Positions 15,131-22,993 of a DNA stretch of 23,364 bases are shown here, one piece after another. Source of the DNA: an uncultured Oscillospiraceae bacterium (GTDB taxonomy: Bacteria > Bacillota > Clostridia > Oscillospirales > Ruminococcaceae); NCBI GenBank assembly GCA_934232845.1, contig CAKQGD010000028.1, positions 1 to 23,364 on the forward strand. Direction: 5' to 3'. The notes under the pieces are model-generated. The model made no database searches. It was given only the letters and a program-made list of their open reading frames with translations, and was not told the DNA's origin. The translations under genes were made by a program, and so were the position numbers. Position 1 is the first letter of the stretch; each line of letters opens with the position of its first letter.

Positions 15131-16261
15131 ATGAAAACAGAATGGAAACCATATTTTAAAATCGGCGTCAGCGCTTTTCTCCTCTTTTTGGCCATTTATT
15201 ATTGGAAAGCGTTTGTTCAGATTACCGGCACTGCGGGAAAAGCGGCGATGCCGCTGCTGACAGGCTGTGCGATGGCATATGTTTTAAATATTTTAATGCG
15301 CTTTTACGAGCGGCATTATTTTCCTGCGAACAAAGGCGTCTTTGTACGAAAAAGCGCTCGTCCGGTCTGTATGCTGGGAGCTTTTTTGACGCTGTTTTTG
15401 ATTATTGCGATGGTGATTCGTCTGGTGGTTCCGGAACTGAAGGCCTGCGTTCAGATCATTTTTTCGGGTCTGCCGGAGACGATGAAATCGCTTACCGGTT
15501 TTCTGGCAAAAACAGAGGCTCTTCCCGAAAGCATACTGTCGGTACTGCAGGATACCGATTGGCACGCTGCGCTTACAAAAATACTCGATATGCTGACCAG
15601 CAGCATCGGCGCCACGGTCAATTTGGCGGTGGGGGCGGTGTCGTCGGTGGTCTCTGCGACGGTTAGTTTGGTCATCGGAACGATTTTTGCCGTCTATCTG
15701 CTGCTTGGAAAGGAAAAACTGAGCGCACAATGCAAAAGACTGCTTCGTAATTATGGCCGTCCCGCTTGGAATCAGAAGTTATATCATGTGCTGTCTGTTG
15801 TAAACGACTGCTTCAGCAGATATATTGTGGGACAGTGCACGGAGGCCGTCATTCTGGGGGCGCTCTGTGCCGTGGGAATGATGATCTTCGGTTTTCCGTA
15901 CGCGGGAATGACGGGTGTAGTGATTGGCGTAACCGCGCTGATTCCGGTGGCCGGCGCTTACATCGGCGGTGCGGTGGGATTTTTTCTGATTCTCAGTCAG
16001 AATCCCTTGCAGGCTGTTTTGTTTTTGATCTATCTGGTGGTTCTTCAGCAGCTTGAGGGAAACCTGATCTATCCCAGAGTGGTAGGCACCTCCATCGGTC
16101 TGCCCGGCATCTGGGTTTTGGCAACGGTAACGGTCGGAGGCGGTATGTTCGGAATTTTGGGCATGCTGCTGGGCGTGCCGCTGGCGGCGTCTCTGTATCA
16201 GCTTGTGGGCAAGGATATGAAAAAAAGAGAAGCGATGCCGGGACATCCGTCGGAATCATAA
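15131..16261 (+). CDS. AI-2E family transporter-like permease
   Basis: The 376-residue protein is a polytopic membrane protein of the AI-2E (PF01594-type) family. It has an N-terminal pair of spans (about 10-25 and 38-57) and a further span near 75-98. An extracellular or cytoplasmic helical segment with an amphipathic character follows at about 100-165. The conserved C-terminal half has the GTSIGLPGIWVLATVTVGGG region near 317-336 and then GVPLAA. Family members act as exporters or ion/proton antiporters, and some sporulating species use a relative (YtvI). The substrate here cannot be read from sequence. AAGGAGAG lies 12-13 nt before the ATG. It is flanked by terminators on both sides, so it is probably monocistronic. 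I found no clear promoter. Confidence 0.85.
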   Translation: MKTEWKPYFKIGVSAFLLFLAIYYWKAFVQITGTAGKAAMPLLTGCAMAYVLNILMRFYERHYFPANKGVFVRKSARPVCMLGAFLTLFLIIAMVIRLVVPELKACVQIIFSGLPETMKSLTGFLAKTEALPESILSVLQDTDWHAALTKILDMLTSSIGATVNLAVGAVSSVVSATVSLVIGTIFAVYLLLGKEKLSAQCKRLLRNYGRPAWNQKLYHVLSVVNDCFSRYIVGQCTEAVILGALCAVGMMIFGFPYAGMTGVVIGVTALIPVAGAYIGGAVGFFLILSQNPLQAVLFLIYLVVLQQLEGNLIYPRVVGTSIGLPGIWVLATVTVGGGMFGILGMLLGVPLAASLYQLVGKDMKKREAMPGHPSES

Positions 16262-16361
16262 TAAAGTATTTCCGTGCTTTGCAGGCGGCGCAGAATTCGT
16301 TTCATATTCTTAGCTGACGGCAAAAAAGCATCCGAATCGGCAGAGGCTTATAAAACGGCGA

Positions 16362-16397
16362 AAGGCCGAGTATCTAAAAAGATACTCGGCCTTTTTT
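16362..16397 (+). terminator. Strong terminator after the permease gene
   Basis: A perfect 13-bp stem (16362-16374 with 16381-16393) closes the loop TAAAAA and is followed by TTTTG. It lies ~100 nt after the permease stop. The opposite strand has a weaker T-run, so it is mainly a plus-strand terminator and could partly serve the convergent gamma-glutamyltranspeptidase gene. Confidence 0.85.
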
Positions 16398-16623
16398 GTC
16401 TGCGGTATTTTCCTAAGACATGTCAGGAAAAGAATACGGCGGCAGATTTTGTATGGGCTTTTTGGGGCTGTATCTGCCGGCATGGCGGCTGTTTGTGAAC
16501 AGGCCATTTTTTACGCAGGCAAAGGCAGCCTCAAAAAGGATGACCGATTGGCCGTTCTTATGAGCCGTTTTATTCGTTCTTTTGGTTCTGCCCTTTTTTT
16601 AATCGGATTTTTGGGGCTGCATA
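16398..16623. other. Non-coding stretch between permease and ggt
   Basis: No supported gene is seen between the permease terminator and the 3' end of ggt. A 15-nt word, TTTTTGGGGCTGTAT at 16459-16473, recurs with one change at 16608-16622, directly beside the ggt stop codon. A weak GGCTGTT/AACAGGCC hairpin followed by ATTTTTT is present at 16487-16512. A short frame starting at 16453 has no ribosome site. Confidence 0.5.
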
Positions 16624-18246
16624 TCACCATGCGGCGACCTGTCCGTCGGTGCGCATCTCGCAGCCGCCGCAGAGCACGCCGCGCGCGGCGTCGCGCCAGA
16701 TGATTTCTCCGCGCCCGAACGGTACGCTGGATTGACGCACGACAATGTCGTGGCCCGCACGGGCAAGCTGCCCGAGAATGGCGGGATCAAACGACTGTTC
16801 GGCTTCGATGGTTTTTCCGCCCGTCCACATCCAGCGGGGACGGTCGAGCGCATCCTGCGGGTTGAGGCGGTGATCGATGGCGGACGTCAGCACCTGCAGG
16901 TGGGCCTGCGGCTGCATAAAGCCGCCCATGATGCCGAACGGTCCGACGGGCTGTCCGTCTTTCATGAGAAAGCCCGGAATGATCGTATGATACGATTTTT
17001 TGCCCGGGCCGAGGCAGTTTGCCGCGGCGGGATCCAGATAGAAATTTGCGCCGCGGTTATTGAGCGCGACGCCCGTGCCCGGCACGACGACGCCCGAACC
17101 GAAGCCCATGTAATTGCTTTGGATATAAGAAACCATGTTGCCGTCTTTGTCGGCGGTGCAGAGGTAGACGGTGCCGCCCTTGACGGGCTGCCACGGAGCG
17201 GGGGTAAGCGCTTCTCTGCCGATCAGGGCGCGGCGCGAGGCGGCGTATTCCTCACTGAGAAGCTCGTTGGGCGACACCGACATATAGCGCGGATCGGCGA
17301 CATATGCCTGCGCGTCGGTGAATGCGAGCTTCATCGCCTCGATTTGACGGTGTGTTTCCGTATAAAGATCAGGAGCGGGCTCCATGCCGGAGAGAATGTT
17401 GAGCGCCATCAGCACTGTGATGCCGTGGCCGTTGGGAGGAATCTCGCAGACCGTATAGCCGTGATACTGCGTGGTAAGAGGCTCAACCCACTCGGGGCGG
17501 TAGGCGGCAAGGTCTTCTTTACGGAGAAAACCGCCGTATTCTTTCATAAAGCGGTCGATGCGTTCGGCGGTTTCTCCCTCGTAAAAGGCTGCGGCGCCGT
17601 GCGCGGCAATCTCGGAAAGAGTGCGCGCATGTCCCGGCAGACGCAGAAGATCGCCCGTTTCGGGCAGGCGGCCGTTGGGGAGAAAGGTTTCAAACCAGCT
17701 TTTTGTTTCGGGATGGGCACAGCTTGCCGCCTGATACCGGGCAGCGGCGCGTCCCCACAGAGAGGCGACGCCGGGCGAAAGAGGGTAGCCCTCTTCGGCA
17801 TATGCGATTGCGCTGCAAAGCGTGTCGGAGAGGGGAAGTCTGCCGAAACGCTCAGAGAGAGCGCCCCATGCGGCAGGTGCTCCCGGTACGTTGACGGGAA
17901 TCACGCCGTTTTCCGGCATGGAGGAGAAGCCTTTTTTTTGCACCGCTTCGGCGGTGATGCTCATCGGGGACGGGCCGCTTGCGTTGAGCCCGTACAGCTT
18001 GCCGTCTTTCCACAGAATGGCGAAGGCGTCGCTGCCGATGCCGTTGGCGGTCGGCTCGACCACGGTCAAAGCGCTGGCAACTGCCACGGCGGCGTCGACG
18101 GCATTTCCGCCGCGGCGCAGCACGTCGAGACCCGCCTGGGCGGCGAGAGGGTTTCCGGTGCAGACCATGCCGTTTTTGGCATAGACGACGTTTCTTCTCG
18201 AAGCGTAATGATAGGTCAGCGGATCAAAGGGGATGGAAAAGGACAT
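16624..18246 (-). CDS. ggt: Gamma-glutamyltranspeptidase, cytoplasmic type
   Basis: GGT enzymes are Ntn-hydrolases that transfer or hydrolyse the gamma-glutamyl group of glutathione and related peptides. They mature by self-cleavage. The 540-residue product has the large-subunit start (NPLAAQAGLDVLRRGGNAVDAA) and the small-subunit motif GSGVVVPGTGVALNNRG. The later GIMGGFMQPQ and LDRPRW regions are also present. The likely cleavage/catalytic threonine is T359 in GGTVYLCTADKDG. No signal peptide is seen, unlike secreted Ggt and like Bacillus YwrD. ATG 18246 is chosen because AAAGGA lies 9 nt upstream and a TATAAT lies just beyond. The longer frame to 18369 would start before that promoter. Substrate in vivo is unknown. 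Confidence 0.88.
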   Translation of the reverse strand: MSFSIPFDPLTYHYASRRNVVYAKNGMVCTGNPLAAQAGLDVLRRGGNAVDAAVAVASALTVVEPTANGIGSDAFAILWKDGKLYGLNASGPSPMSITAEAVQKKGFSSMPENGVIPVNVPGAPAAWGALSERFGRLPLSDTLCSAIAYAEEGYPLSPGVASLWGRAAARYQAASCAHPETKSWFETFLPNGRLPETGDLLRLPGHARTLSEIAAHGAAAFYEGETAERIDRFMKEYGGFLRKEDLAAYRPEWVEPLTTQYHGYTVCEIPPNGHGITVLMALNILSGMEPAPDLYTETHRQIEAMKLAFTDAQAYVADPRYMSVSPNELLSEEYAASRRALIGREALTPAPWQPVKGGTVYLCTADKDGNMVSYIQSNYMGFGSGVVVPGTGVALNNRGANFYLDPAAANCLGPGKKSYHTIIPGFLMKDGQPVGPFGIMGGFMQPQAHLQVLTSAIDHRLNPQDALDRPRWMWTGGKTIEAEQSFDPAILGQLARAGHDIVVRQSSVPFGRGEIIWRDAARGVLCGGCEMRTDGQVAAW

Positions 18247-18280
18247 GGAAAACATTCCTTTCAGAGAATCATTTTTCATC

Positions 18281-18310
18281 ATTATAGCGTATTTTTCGTT
18301 TTCGGAAAAG
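18281..18310 (-). promoter_or_regulatory. Candidate sigma-A promoter of ggt
   Basis: On the minus strand a perfect TATAAT lies at 18286-18281, with a poor -35 (TTTCCG-like) about 16 bp upstream. The predicted start is near 18274, which leaves a leader of ~28 nt with the ribosome site. This supports the start codon chosen for ggt. Confidence 0.5.
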
Positions 18311-18408
18311 GAAATTCTTTTCTTTTGCAAAAGTGCGGCTTTTTCATAGCGTGTCCAAGCAAACGACAAGCTTCGCGCGGCAAAAAACGTATTCTATAGA
18401 AAACAGGT

Positions 18409-18418
18409 TTTTCTCGAA
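18409..18418 (+). promoter_or_regulatory. Possible Spo0A-box-like site before spoIIAA
   Basis: TTTTCTCGAA differs from the Spo0A box core TTTTGTCRAA at one base. A second partial match, CTTGTCGTT, is on the minus strand at 18370-18362. Bacillus spoIIA is activated by Spo0A~P with sigma-H. I found no convincing sigma-H promoter here, so the call is weak. Confidence 0.25.
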
Positions 18419-18444
18419 ATCATAAAAATCGGAGGCGCAGCCGG

Positions 18445-18777
18445 ATGTATTCAGTTTTATCCGCCGCACAGGAGGAGCTTCGCATCGCTCTCTCCGGCGA
18501 AATCGACCATCACACCGCGGCGCAGCTGCGCGCGGGCATCGATGAGGAAGTCAACCGCTGGATGCCCGCGCGGCTCGTGCTGGATTTTGACGGGGTGACG
18601 TTTATGGATTCGTCGGGAATCGGTCTCGTCATGGGCCGTTACCGTTTGGTAAAGCCATATGGCGGAACGGTCGAAATCGTCAACGTACCCGCACCGCTGA
18701 GGAAGGTGATGCGGGTTGCCGGTCTCGACCGGCTGGCACAATTTGAAGAAGGAGGAGCTCCCCATGAGAGCGTATAA
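18445..18777 (+). CDS. spoIIAA: Anti-anti-sigma factor SpoIIAA
   Basis: SpoIIAA releases sigma-F from the anti-sigma factor SpoIIAB in the forespore when dephosphorylated by SpoIIE. The 110-residue STAS-domain protein has the diagnostic GEIDHHTA near residues 18-25 and FMDSSGIG at 53-60. S56 aligns with the serine phosphorylated in Bacillus (S58). GGAGG 9 nt before the ATG fixes the start. The last 14 nt overlap spoIIAB, so the two are probably translated together. It is the first gene of the spoIIA operon. dacF, which precedes it in Bacillus, is absent, and ggt is divergent instead. Confidence 0.95.
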   Translation: MYSVLSAAQEELRIALSGEIDHHTAAQLRAGIDEEVNRWMPARLVLDFDGVTFMDSSGIGLVMGRYRLVKPYGGTVEIVNVPAPLRKVMRVAGLDRLAQFEEGGAPHESV

Positions 18778-19210
18778 CACCATTCGTCTGGAATTTCCCT
18801 CGCGCTCTGTCAACGAATCGTTTGCCCGTACCGCCGTCGCGGCGCTGGTGATGCAGCTGGATCCCACGGTCGAGGAATTGACCGATATCAAGACGGCCGT
18901 CAGCGAGGCGGTCACCAACTGCATTGTGCACGCGTATCCCGATTCGGTCGGGACGGTCTACATATCCGCCGGTCTCTGCCGGGACGGGCGGGTTGTAATC
19001 CGGGTGAAGGATAAGGGCCGCGGAATCGAGGACGTGCAGAAGGCAATGGAGCCGCTGTTTACAACCGGGGACCGCGATGTACGCTCGGGACTGGGATTTT
19101 CCGTAATGGAGAGCCTGATGGACCGTGTGCGTGTGCGCTCGAAGCCGGGCGGGCCGACCGTCGTCACCCTCGAAAGGAGGATTGCTTCGAAAGGTGGCAG
19201 TGCAGACTGA
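18764..19210 (+). CDS. spoIIAB: Anti-sigma-F factor and serine kinase SpoIIAB
   Basis: SpoIIAB binds and inactivates sigma-F and phosphorylates SpoIIAA. The 148-residue product is a GHKL-fold kinase. The N-box SEAVTNCIVHAY contains E48 and N52, matching the catalytic and Mg-binding residues. The G1 box is DKGRGIED from residue 83, and the G2 box is RSGLGFSVM from 108. AAGGAGGAG lies just before ATG 18764, within the end of spoIIAA. Its 3' end overlaps sigF by 17 nt, and the sigF ribosome site lies inside its coding sequence. Length matches the family (~146). Confidence 0.95.
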   Translation: MRAYNTIRLEFPSRSVNESFARTAVAALVMQLDPTVEELTDIKTAVSEAVTNCIVHAYPDSVGTVYISAGLCRDGRVVIRVKDKGRGIEDVQKAMEPLFTTGDRDVRSGLGFSVMESLMDRVRVRSKPGGPTVVTLERRIASKGGSAD

Positions 19211-19874
19211 TTTTTCTCGTCCCCCGCGGGAAAGCGTCGTGGAGCAGAACATGGGGCTGGTGCATACCTGTGCCCACCGCTACAAAGGGCGCGGCGTCGA
19301 ATATGAAGATCTGGTGCAGGCGGGCTGTATCGGCCTGATTAAGGCGGCTGATTTGTTTGATTATGACAGGGGCGTGCGATTCTCCACCTACGCCGTCTGT
19401 CTGATTCTCGGAGAGATGCGGCGTCTGTTCCGTGACGGAGGCGCCGTCAAGGTCAGCCGAAGCGTAAAGGAGCTTTCTCTTAAGCTGGCCCGCGAACGGG
19501 ACCGGCTTTCCGTGGAGCTGGGACGCGATGCGACCGTGTCGGAGCTGGCTGCGGCGCTTTGTGTTTCCGAAGAGGCGGTTGTAGAGGCGCTCGGCGTCTG
19601 TGCGCCGCCGGTTTCTTTGACAGAGAGCGAGGAAAACGGCGGAGGGCAGCTTGATCTGCCGGTGGATTCCCCCGAGGAAGCCGCGAGCGACCGCATCGCT
19701 CTGCGGCAGGCCATGGAGACGCTGGAGGAACGCGACCGTGCGCTGATTCTGCTGCGGTATTTCGGCAACCTGACGCAGACACAGACGGCCGCGCGTCTCG
19801 GTATGACTCAGGTACAGGTTTCGAGACGGGAGAAAAAAATCATCGGCCTTTTGAGAAAAGAGCTGCTGGAATAG
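19194..19874 (+). CDS. sigF: RNA polymerase sigma factor sigma-F (forespore)
   Basis: Sigma-F is the first forespore-specific sigma factor. The product has region 2 with LVHTCAHRYKGRGVEYEDLVQAGCIGL, FDYDRGVRFSTYA and the -10 recognition helix MRRLFRD. Region 3 is around KVSRSVKEL. Region 4 ends in a helix-turn-helix (TQTQTAARLGMTQVQVSRREKK) at about residues 193-216. There is no ATG in the right place. GTG 19194 is 13 nt after AAAGGAGG and gives 226 residues. TTG 19182 is only 1 nt after it, and GTG 19200 is also possible. Identity as sigma-F and not another group 3 factor rests on the spoIIAA-spoIIAB context. Confidence 0.93.
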   Translation: MAVQTDFSRPPRESVVEQNMGLVHTCAHRYKGRGVEYEDLVQAGCIGLIKAADLFDYDRGVRFSTYAVCLILGEMRRLFRDGGAVKVSRSVKELSLKLARERDRLSVELGRDATVSELAAALCVSEEAVVEALGVCAPPVSLTESEENGGGQLDLPVDSPEEAASDRIALRQAMETLEERDRALILLRYFGNLTQTQTAARLGMTQVQVSRREKKIIGLLRKELLE

Positions 19875-19929
19875 CGCTTTGCGGGGAGAATACAAAAAAA
19901 CAAATTTAATAAAAAAAGAGATTTTCAAA

Positions 19930-19966
19930 AAAACCGAGGGCTGCGATGCAGTCCTCGGTTTTGCAT
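19930..19966. terminator. Bidirectional terminator between sigF and valS
   Basis: The arms 19930-19940 and 19952-19962, with an inner CTGC/GCAG helix at 19941-19951, make a ~15-bp stem including one G-U pair and a GAT loop. The plus side ends in TTTTGC. The minus side has a run of seven Ts, so it is strongest for valS. It serves both convergent transcripts. Confidence 0.8.
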
Positions 19967-19998
19967 ACCGTTAAATTTTAAAATTGGAGAATGGCCTG

Positions 19999-22623
19999 TT
20001 ACTGCAGCGCCGCGAGGCTCTCTTTGATCTTGGCAAGGCGCTCAACGGCCTTTTCGCGGCGGGCCTTTTCGCCGTCGATCACCTTCTGCGGAGCTTTTGC
20101 GACGAAGTTTTCATTGGCAAGGCGGCTGTCCACCGAAGCGATGTCGCGCTCGCAGGAGGCGAGCTCCTTATTCAGACGGGCCAGCTCCTTGTCGCGGTCG
20201 ATCAGCTCATCAAGCGGCAGCAGGATGCGCGCCGCATCCGTTACGACGTGAACGGCTCTGGGTAGAGTAAAGTCCTTATCGACCAAAACGAGGGAAGACG
20301 CGAAGGCCAGTCTCTGGAAGAACGGCTCTGCACCGGCGAAAATCTCTTCACTTTCGCTGTGCAGGTAAACGGTCGCCTTGCGGGAGGGCGGTACATCCGC
20401 ATTGGTTCTGGCGTTGCGGATGCCGCGGATCGCGTCCATGACAAGCTCGAAGTCTGCGGCCTCTTTGGCAAAGTCGAGTGCGGGATCATATTTCGGCCAC
20501 GGGGCGACCATCAGGCTGTCGCCCTCATGCGGCAGGGACTGCCAGATCTCTTCCGTCAAGAACGGCATAAACGGATGCAGCAGCGCGAGCGTGCGCGTCA
20601 GCACATAGACGAGCACCTGGCGTACCGCGGCGGCTTCTTCGCCGCCGGAGAGCAGACGGGGCTTTGCCAGCTCAATATACCAGTCGCAGAAGATATCCCA
20701 AATAAAGTCGTAGAGCTTTGTAACGGCGATGCCCAGCTCGTACTTGTCGAGGTTGTCCGAAACTTCCTTTACAAGGCGGTTGTAGTGCGTCAGCACCCAC
20801 TTGTCGGCGGTGGTAAGCGAGGCGGGTACGGCGTTTGCGATTTCCTCCTCACCGAGATTCATCAGGATGAAGCGCGCGGCATTCCAGATCTTGTTGCAGA
20901 AGTTGCGGGAGGCTTTGACCTTTTCATCGGAAAAACGCATGTCATTGCCGGGGGAAGTGCCCATTGCCAGAGTCAGACGAAGCGCGTCTGCGCCGTAGGC
21001 GTCGATGACCTCCAGCGGATCGATGCCGTTGCCGAGGGATTTGGACATTTTGCGGCCCTGTGCGTCGCGCACGAGGCCATGGATGAGCACATCCGAGAAC
21101 GGGACCTCACCCATCTGCTCGATCGAGGAGAAAATCATACGGGCGACCCAGAAGAAGATGATGTCGTAGCCCGTGACGAGTACGTCGGTGGGAAAGAAAT
21201 AGCGAAGCTCGGGGGTGTCGTTCGGCCATCCGAGCGTGGAGAACGGCCACAGGGCGGAGGAGAACCACGTATCGAGCGTATCGGGATCATGCGTCAGATG
21301 CGTGCCGCCGCACTTCGGGCAGACGGTGGGATCCTCGCGGGAGACGATCGTCTCGCCGCAGTCATCACAATCCCACGCGGGGATCTCGTGACCCCACCAG
21401 AGCTGACGCGAGATGCACCAGTCGCGGATATTCTCCATGAAATGATAATAGATCTGGTCGAAGCGCTCGGGGACAAACTTGGTCTTCCCCTCGCGCACCG
21501 CCTTGACGGCGGGCACGGCAAGCGGCTTCATATCGACGAACCACTGCGTGGAAAGGCGCGGCTCGACGATGGTGCCGCAGCGCTGACAGCAGCCGACATT
21601 GTGGCTGTAGTCCTCAATTTTGACGAGATAACCCTGTTCCTCAAGGTCACGCACGATGGCTTTGCGGCACTCAAAGCGATCCATGCCCTGATACTTGCCG
21701 CCGTTTTCGTTGACGGTGGCGTCTTCGTTGAAGATGTTGAGAATCTCAAGTCCGTGGCGCTGTGCTACGCCGAAGTCGTTGGGGTCGTGGGCGGGAGTCA
21801 TTTTGACGACGCCCGTGCCGAAGCCCAGCTCGACATAGTCGTCGGCCACGATGGGAATCTCGCGTCCCACCAGCGGCAGGATGACGGTCTTGCCGACGAG
21901 ATGCGCACGTTCTTCGTCGTTGGGGTTGACGGCGAGGCCCGTGTCACCGAGCATGGTTTCGGGACGGGTCGTGGCGATTACAACATCTCCCGAACCGTCG
22001 GCAAGCGGATAGCGGATATGCCAGAACGAGCCGGCCTTTTCCTTGTATTCGACCTCCGCGTCAGAGATCGAGGTCTTGCAGTGCGGGCACCAGTTGATCA
22101 TGCGCTCTCCGCGGTAGATCAGGCCCTTATCATACAGGCGGCAGAACACCTCGCGCACGGCGTGAGAGCAGCCCTCGTCGAGGGTGAAACGCTCTCTCTC
22201 CCAGTCGCAGGAAGAGCCGAGCCTCTTGAGCTGATTGATGATGCGGCCGCCGTATTTGGCGCGCCAGTCCCACGCGCGGCGCAGAAATTCCTCGCGGCCG
22301 ATGTCTTTTTTGGATAAGCCTTCCTCCGCAAGCGCAGCGACGATCTTGGCTTCCGTCGCGATGGAGGCATGGTCGGTGCCCGGCATCCACAACGCTTCAT
22401 AGCCGTCCATACGCTTGTAGCGGATCAGAATATCCTGCAGCGTATTGTCGAGCGCATGGCCCATGTGGAGCTGGCCGGTGATGTTGGGCGGGGGAATGAC
22501 AATGGTAAAGGGCTTTTTGCCGGTATCCGGCTCGGCGTGAAAATAGCCGCCCTTCATCCAGAAATCATAAATTCGGTCTTCCACCTGTTTGGGGTCGTAG
22601 ACCTTTTCGAGTTCCTTTCGCAT
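19999..22623 (-). CDS. valS: Valyl-tRNA synthetase
   Basis: ValRS charges tRNA-Val in the cytoplasm and edits mischarged threonine. The 874-residue class Ia enzyme has PPPNITGQLHMGH with the HIGH-type motif at residues 53-56. The large CP1 editing insert contains TTRPETMLGDT. Two Cys-pair zinc-like segments are present (CPHC and CDDC/CPKC), and the KMSKS loop is at 525-529. The anticodon-binding domain follows, and then the C-terminal coiled-coil arm typical of ValRS at about 805-874. AGAGAGGA precedes the ATG at 8-9 nt. The upstream T-box leader has the Val codon GUC, which supports the specificity independently. It is convergent with sigF and shares a terminator. Confidence 0.97.
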   Translation of the reverse strand: MRKELEKVYDPKQVEDRIYDFWMKGGYFHAEPDTGKKPFTIVIPPPNITGQLHMGHALDNTLQDILIRYKRMDGYEALWMPGTDHASIATEAKIVAALAEEGLSKKDIGREEFLRRAWDWRAKYGGRIINQLKRLGSSCDWERERFTLDEGCSHAVREVFCRLYDKGLIYRGERMINWCPHCKTSISDAEVEYKEKAGSFWHIRYPLADGSGDVVIATTRPETMLGDTGLAVNPNDEERAHLVGKTVILPLVGREIPIVADDYVELGFGTGVVKMTPAHDPNDFGVAQRHGLEILNIFNEDATVNENGGKYQGMDRFECRKAIVRDLEEQGYLVKIEDYSHNVGCCQRCGTIVEPRLSTQWFVDMKPLAVPAVKAVREGKTKFVPERFDQIYYHFMENIRDWCISRQLWWGHEIPAWDCDDCGETIVSREDPTVCPKCGGTHLTHDPDTLDTWFSSALWPFSTLGWPNDTPELRYFFPTDVLVTGYDIIFFWVARMIFSSIEQMGEVPFSDVLIHGLVRDAQGRKMSKSLGNGIDPLEVIDAYGADALRLTLAMGTSPGNDMRFSDEKVKASRNFCNKIWNAARFILMNLGEEEIANAVPASLTTADKWVLTHYNRLVKEVSDNLDKYELGIAVTKLYDFIWDIFCDWYIELAKPRLLSGGEEAAAVRQVLVYVLTRTLALLHPFMPFLTEEIWQSLPHEGDSLMVAPWPKYDPALDFAKEAADFELVMDAIRGIRNARTNADVPPSRKATVYLHSESEEIFAGAEPFFQRLAFASSLVLVDKDFTLPRAVHVVTDAARILLPLDELIDRDKELARLNKELASCERDIASVDSRLANENFVAKAPQKVIDGEKARREKAVERLAKIKESLAALQ

Positions 22624-22659
22624 GGCAGACGTCCTCTCTGTTTTAAAAAATCGTGTTCG

Positions 22660-22704
22660 GAATAAATAAAAAGTCCCCTGTCCCTGAAAAAAAGGACAGA
22701 GGAC
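22660..22704 (-). terminator. T-box terminator of the valS leader
   Basis: On the minus strand the arms 22704-22694 and 22684-22673 form a GC-rich hairpin (GTCCTCTGTCC with GGGACAGGGGAC) that ends in TTTTTATTTATT. Its 5' arm overlaps the 3' side of the antiterminator (22698-22706), so the two structures exclude each other. Confidence 0.88.
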
Positions 22705-22958
22705 GGATGGAACTTCCGTGGTACCACCTCTGAAGCGAACGGCCCTTGCGGGAGACGTTCCTCATTGTGTGCGCAGGCACACCGCGCTTTAACGGGCGCA
22801 CCCGTCTTTTCCTACCGGAAAGCTGTCTCGGAAAAGCGGCTCGGGAAGGACTTGGCGCGGGCGGGTTCTGCATCCTCGCAGCAGACGGATGCTCTCTGAA
22901 AGAAACCGGGCGGGCGTTACTTGGTTCCGTCGAAGCCTTTTGTATTTTTAGAAAGTAC
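22660..22958 (-). promoter_or_regulatory. Valine-specific T-box riboswitch leader of valS
   Basis: The leader runs from the predicted start near 22958 to the terminator. Stem I closes by pairing of GGCT..GGAA with TTCC..AGCC. It contains an AGTA element and a distal loop GCTGCGA (22882-22876) that matches GNUGNRA. A GTC codon (Val) lies at 22851-22849, on the 3' side of the specifier loop. Further hairpins lie near 22740-22820. The T-box spans 22731-22714 with the bulge TGGTACC. The antiterminator pairs AGAGG with CCTCT and ACGG with CCGT (22731-22698). UGGU fits a tRNA ending ACCA, as expected for tRNA-Val with discriminator A. Uncharged tRNA-Val would favour read-through into valS. Confidence 0.93.
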
Positions 22959-22964
22959 AAAGAA

Positions 22965-22993
22965 AGTATACCATGATTTTTTTAAAAAAGCAA
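22965..22993 (-). promoter_or_regulatory. Promoter of the valS T-box transcript
   Basis: On the minus strand TTGCTT at 22993-22988 and TATACT at 22970-22965 are separated by 17 bp. A TGG directly before the -10 gives an extended -10. The start is predicted near 22958, just before stem I of the T-box. Confidence 0.75.

Noticed and set aside
16449..16703. 84-residue plus-strand frame after the permease
   Set aside because: It starts at a TTG without a ribosome site, directly after a strong terminator, and ends in Arg-rich residues that are antisense to the ggt 3' end.
16732..18399. 555-residue open frame on the plus strand opposite ggt
   Set aside because: It is antisense to a complete gamma-glutamyltranspeptidase gene and has no ribosome site or domain. 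Its composition is typical of a shadow frame.
20359..22317. 652-residue open frame on the plus strand opposite valS
   Set aside because: It is antisense to an intact ValRS with all motifs. No start signal or family resemblance was seen.
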